Assembly: GCA_027317045.1 (NCBI GenBank)
Contig: DAHVFI010000052.1
Coordinates: 1 to 8,489, forward strand
Length of the DNA: 8,489 nt
Source of the DNA: Gammaproteobacteria bacterium
Lineage (GTDB): Bacteria; Pseudomonadota; Gammaproteobacteria; Natronospirales; REEB76
Direction: 5' to 3'
The notes beneath the pieces were generated by a model, which worked only from the letters and a program-made list of their open reading frames with translations, made no database searches and was not told the DNA's origin. Shown here piece by piece: positions 5,352 through 8,489 of the stretch. Position 1 is the first letter of the stretch, and every line of letters starts with the position of its first letter. The translations under genes and the position numbers were made by a program.

Positions 5352-6554
5352 ATGTTGACCGATACCGGGATTCGCAACAGTAAGCCACGTGAAAGGCCCT
5401 ACAAGCTGTTTGACGGACAGGGGCTATACTTGACTGTTCAGCCGAAAGGACAACGCTGGTGGCGTTTCAAATACCAGTCGCACGGTAAAGAACGGCTGCT
5501 CTCGCTTGGCGTCTATCCTGCCGTCGCTTTGAAGCAGGCGCGTGAGCGGCGGGATGAGTATCGCCGCCTGATCGCTGACGGCATTGATCCCGCTGTACAG
5601 CGCAAGATCACCGAGCAAGCCAGCGCCGACAGTTTCGAGGCGGTCGCCCGCGAGTGGCAAGCCAAACGGTCGCACGCGTGGACCCCCCAACACGCCGAGC
5701 GCGTTCTGCGGCGCTTTCAAAATGACGTTTTCCCCTGGATCGGTTCGCGGCCTGTTGGTGAACTCGCCGCGCCCGAAGTGCTGGCCGTATTGAGGCGCAT
5801 CGAATCTCGAAGCGTACTGGATACGGCACACAGGGCGCTGCAAAACTGCTCGGCGGTATTCCGCTACGCGGTAGCCACCGGTCGCGCCAGCCGCGATCCC
5901 TGTGCTGATCTGCGCGGTGCACTTCCGCCCGTACGCGGCAATCATCACGCTGCCATCACCAACCCAAAAGCAGTCGGCGAACTCCTGCGCGCCATTGAGG
6001 CTTATCAGGGCGGCCTCGTGACCAAGTGCGCGCTCAAGCTTGCCGCTTTGCTATTCGTGCGACCTGGGGAGCTTAGGCGGGCAGAGTGGGCGGAGATTGA
6101 TCTTGACTCAAGCGAGTGGCGTATCCCGGCCGGCAAGATGAAAGCCCGCGTGGAGCACATTGTGCCGCTCTCGCGTCAGGCGGTCGCGATGTTCGAGGAA
6201 TTGCAGCCGCTTACCGGCGCAGGCCGGTACGTGTTCCCAAGCCTGCGCACGGCGGAACGCCCCATGAGCGAAAACGCAGTGCTTGCAGCACTTAGGCGCA
6301 TGGGCTTTGCGAAAGGCGAGATGACCGGCCACGGTTTTCGCTCGCTCGCTTCAACGCTCCTAAATGAGCAGGGTTGGAGCGCGGATGCCATCGAACGCCA
6401 GCTTGCCCATGCCGAGCGCGATGCCACGCGCGCTGCGTACAATCGGGCCGAATATCTGGGTGAGCGCCGCAAAATGATGCAAGCCTGGGCTGACTATTTA
6501 GATAGCCTGCGGGTGGGCGGCCAGGTAGTGCCGCTAGTACGCAAGCAAGCGTAA
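5352..6554 (+). CDS. int: P4-type tyrosine recombinase / integrase
   Basis: Catalyses site-specific integration and excision of a genomic island or prophage, typically at a tRNA gene. 400 aa, the usual length. Seen: N-terminal arm-DNA-binding domain of the DUF4102 type about 1-85 (LFDGQGLYLTV, RWWRFKY, LSLGVYPAVALKQAR); core-binding domain about 95-190; catalytic domain about 205-385 with Arg237 (LLFVRPGELR), a Lys at 262 or 264, His327 and Arg330 (TGHGFRSLAST), His353 (LAHAERD) and nucleophile Tyr363 (AAYNRAEYL). All catalytic residues are present, so it is probably active. The ATG at 5352 follows AAGGA (5337-5341) by 10 bases and gives a standard N-terminus. It reads away from tRNA-Cys, the usual layout for these elements. 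No excisionase gene is seen in the window. Confidence 0.96.
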   Translation: MLTDTGIRNSKPRERPYKLFDGQGLYLTVQPKGQRWWRFKYQSHGKERLLSLGVYPAVALKQARERRDEYRRLIADGIDPAVQRKITEQASADSFEAVAREWQAKRSHAWTPQHAERVLRRFQNDVFPWIGSRPVGELAAPEVLAVLRRIESRSVLDTAHRALQNCSAVFRYAVATGRASRDPCADLRGALPPVRGNHHAAITNPKAVGELLRAIEAYQGGLVTKCALKLAALLFVRPGELRRAEWAEIDLDSSEWRIPAGKMKARVEHIVPLSRQAVAMFEELQPLTGAGRYVFPSLRTAERPMSENAVLAALRRMGFAKGEMTGHGFRSLASTLLNEQGWSADAIERQLAHAERDATRAAYNRAEYLGERRKMMQAWADYLDSLRVGGQVVPLVRKQA

Positions 6555-6591
6555 CTTCTGGCGGATAGCAGTATATGCGAGAGCTACAGCA

Positions 6592-8013
6592 ATGAAACTG
6601 GTATGGTCAGCCCTTGTCTTGGCTATAGCTACGTTTCCGATGCTGAGTGCAAAAGCAAAGACACCAAGTGCTGTTTTCGCGCAGGTATCGCCAAGCGTTG
6701 TAGTAGTATTAAACGTGGATTGGACTGGCAAGCCGCTAGCACTTGGGAGTGGGGTGGTTATTCCCCAGCATATTAATTCGAGCACGCTTCCGCTGAGTAA
6801 ATCCGACAAGAAATCATCTGGTGTTCTTGTGGCGACCAATTGTCACGTTGTCGTCGGTAATAGTGACCCCGATGATTTTTCTTTTACTTCCCGTTATACA
6901 AGTAACAAAGTGCGCTACAGAGAACATGAATACAATGCAAGCCTGGTCTCAGAAGACCTGGACCGGGACATTTGCACACTTTACGTCCCAAACTTACACG
7001 CTCCCGCAGTGACTTTCGGTAGTGCGAGTGGGCTGAAAATCGGAACGACGGTCTATGCCGTGGGCTCACCCGAGGGGCTTGAACTGAGTATGTCCGATGG
7101 CATCGTTTCCGGTTTACGAGATGCGAATTCCGGACATTACATCCAAACTACTGCTGCAATTTCCCACGGTTCGAGCGGTGGTGGTTTGTTCGACAATCGG
7201 GGCCATTTGCTCGGCCTGACCAGTTTTTATATCAAAGGCGGCGAACAATTGAATTTTGCCTTGCCGGTAGAATGGATCGAAGAACTGCCACAACGGGATG
7301 CACTGCAACGCGCTTGGAAATCACATGAAGGGAGGGCTCAGTTTAGTGCTATAGAACACGAAGACAGAAAAGCAGCGACGACTTTAGTACTTTCCGCCGC
7401 GCAGACCGTCAAATCAAACCCTGATAGCTTGGTAGCATGGAAAGAATTAGAAGAGACCGAGAGTTTTGCCGAGGGTTTTGTAGCTAAACCATCCAGGGAA
7501 ATGGTGAACGATGAAATAGCCTCCGCACAGCAGGAAGTACGCCTAGGCCCGCAGTACGCATTTACCTGGGAAGACCTTGGGAAAGCTTACGGATACGAAG
7601 GGAGTCATATGTATTCGGAACAGATCGAAGCTTTTAGGCATTCGCTAGAAATCTCTTCCGAAGATCCGAATATTTGGAGCTATCTCGGTGACGCCTACGA
7701 TGGTGCTGGCCGATACTCGCTCGCAATTGATGCTTACAAGCACGCACTGCAAACAGTTTCGCTTGAATGGGCGAAAATTCCTGCGGACGGTAAAAGTTCA
7801 GCGCAAGATATAATCTGCACGTATCAGAGATCGCTGATAGCGGAGTACGTACAAGGCAGGCCAAACATCACACTACGACGCGAGCATAGGATGGTGGCGA
7901 AGGCGCTGCAAGCTTATGACAGCGCAAAAGCTCTTGGAGAAACTCGATGCTTCACTTCCGAGGCAAAAGCCGCGCTCCATGAACTTGCGCAGGAAACAGG
8001 ACAGCCTTTTTAG
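6592..8013 (+). CDS. Exported trypsin-like serine protease with C-terminal TPR region
   Basis: 473 aa, predicted periplasmic or secreted endopeptidase. Seen: signal peptide at residues 1-22 (Lys2, hydrophobic core 4-19, AKA-type cleavage near 22); trypsin-like (HtrA/S1C-related) domain about 27-232 with His85 in ATNCHVVVGN, Asp126 in DLDRDICTLYV and Ser195 in SHGSSGGGLFD, so the triad is intact; then a helical region with two recognisable TPR units about 322-357 and 359-392 (YLGDAYDGAGRY). There is no PDZ domain, unlike DegP/DegS. A Ser/Lys-rich stretch (about 60-77) separates LGSGVVIP from the catalytic His segment. Start: ATG 6592 with GAGAG 8 bases upstream, 37 bases after int, same strand. 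Base composition looks more AT-rich than uvrC or icd, consistent with acquired cargo. TPRs suggest a protein partner, but substrate and role are unknown. Similar TNCHVV / GSSGGGLFD proteases occur in proteobacteria outside islands. Confidence 0.88.
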   Translation: MKLVWSALVLAIATFPMLSAKAKTPSAVFAQVSPSVVVVLNVDWTGKPLALGSGVVIPQHINSSTLPLSKSDKKSSGVLVATNCHVVVGNSDPDDFSFTSRYTSNKVRYREHEYNASLVSEDLDRDICTLYVPNLHAPAVTFGSASGLKIGTTVYAVGSPEGLELSMSDGIVSGLRDANSGHYIQTTAAISHGSSGGGLFDNRGHLLGLTSFYIKGGEQLNFALPVEWIEELPQRDALQRAWKSHEGRAQFSAIEHEDRKAATTLVLSAAQTVKSNPDSLVAWKELEETESFAEGFVAKPSREMVNDEIASAQQEVRLGPQYAFTWEDLGKAYGYEGSHMYSEQIEAFRHSLEISSEDPNIWSYLGDAYDGAGRYSLAIDAYKHALQTVSLEWAKIPADGKSSAQDIICTYQRSLIAEYVQGRPNITLRREHRMVAKALQAYDSAKALGETRCFTSEAKAALHELAQETGQPF

Positions 8014-8034
8014 TGCAAGAAAAGCCGGTGTGGC

Positions 8035-8489
8035 GTGCAAACGAAGTCCAATACCACACCTCGCGAACTGTCCACGGAAACCCGTAAAGAACTTGCGGCC
8101 ATGCTGCGGGCGGAAATGGCGGACAAGGTACTGGCCTGGCTAGAAGCACTTGTTACGCCCAGCCGCGTGTTACCCAAATTTGCAACACTCGAAAAGCCGA
8201 CGAAAAATGCCAAGCCTATCGAAACCAAACGACGGCTTATGCGAACACTGAACGCATTAAAAAGCTTGGAACAGGTGGCACCCTATAATCTAAAGATACC
8301 TGTCGCGTCTTGCCGCATGCTGATTGAAACATATGGCAAACAGGACATCGCACGCAAGGGCAGTAAGCGTACCGAATCTGCGCGTATGCTTTCGGCTTGG
8401 GTCGGCAAAATATGGCCGGAGGCGGCGCGTGACCCCGACAACAAGACCGTACGCCGCCACTTTGCTATCACGTTACTGACTGACCTTGG
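8035..8489 (+). CDS. Unrecognised protein, 3'-truncated by window edge
   Basis: The frame is open from the protease stop at 8011-8013 to the window end, giving 151 complete codons from a GTG at 8035 with no stop seen. The visible product is basic and apparently soluble, with no signal peptide or membrane segment: an N-terminal Ser/Thr-rich stretch, a predicted helix with AEMADKVLAWLEALV, a Lys-rich segment (KPTKNAKPIETKRRLMRTL), then ESARMLSAWVGKIWPEAARD and NKTVRRHFAITLL. I recognise no family. Start choice is uncertain: GTG 8035 lacks a clear Shine-Dalgarno, and ATG 8101 or 8116 are alternatives. It lies 21 bases after the protease in the same frame and is probably cotranscribed. The long open frame, plausible composition and position make a real gene likely, but coding status is inferred. 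Confidence 0.65.
   Translation, partial: MQTKSNTTPRELSTETRKELAAMLRAEMADKVLAWLEALVTPSRVLPKFATLEKPTKNAKPIETKRRLMRTLNALKSLEQVAPYNLKIPVASCRMLIETYGKQDIARKGSKRTESARMLSAWVGKIWPEAARDPDNKTVRRHFAITLLTDL

Noticed and set aside
6592..8013. Naming the protease DegP/HtrA
   Set aside because: It lacks PDZ domains and ends in TPRs; only the catalytic fold is shared.
7916..8143. 75-aa frame overlapping the protease end and the start of the unrecognised gene
   Set aside because: It overlaps the strongly supported protease gene, and its Arg/Pro/Cys-rich product looks like a shifted-frame translation; the frame from 8035 stays open much longer.
8010..8471. Two minus-strand frames near the right edge (8010-8228 and 8283-8471)
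   Set aside because: Both are shorter than the continuous plus-strand frame covering them and show no recognisable features.
5188..8489. CRISPR array or known anti-phage system in the accessory part
   Set aside because: The only repeats are the short GGGGTAAC copies, far too short and few for CRISPR, and no recognisable defence effector is present.

Overview
The window reads as chromosomal DNA of a gammaproteobacterium. The strongest sign is gene order: a GacA/UvrY-type response regulator, then uvrC, pgsA, tRNA-Gly(GCC) and tRNA-Cys(GCA). This is the enterobacterial uvrY-uvrC-pgsA-glyW-cysT(-leuZ) neighbourhood. Protein similarity to the E. coli counterparts is high throughout. The core genes look GC-rich by eye (near 60%). 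I cannot name a genus.

Positions 1-5187 are core genome, all on the + strand: the 3' three quarters of icd (isocitrate dehydrogenase); a uvrY/gacA regulator; a family-5-like uracil-DNA glycosylase that is not part of the E. coli arrangement; uvrC, whose start overlaps the glycosylase stop by 4 bases (ATGA); pgsA; and a tRNA-Gly with its own near-consensus promoter and a strong intrinsic terminator. A tRNA-Cys follows that terminator. The glycosylase and UvrC would pair base-excision and nucleotide-excision repair in one transcription unit, with the regulator just upstream.

From 5188 onward the DNA looks like the left end of an integrative element inserted at the 3' end of tRNA-Cys. A 164-base non-coding leader carries three direct copies and one inverted copy of GGGGTAAC. 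A P4-type tyrosine integrase reads away from the tRNA. Next comes cargo that looks more AT-rich: an exported trypsin-like serine protease with a C-terminal TPR region, then an unrecognised reading frame that runs off the window end in the same frame as the protease. The tRNA-Leu that follows cysT in E. coli is absent here and may lie beyond the element. The right boundary of the element is not in the window.

The most interesting signals are the int leader, where a perfect 10-bp inverted repeat brackets the ribosome binding site and reaches the start codon; the unusual coenzyme-pocket residues and C-terminal insertion in Icd; the glycosylase-uvrC coupling with a possibly leaderless glycosylase start; and the unrecognised reading frame at the right edge. 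I see no firm evidence for a wholly new multi-gene system; the cargo continues past the window.
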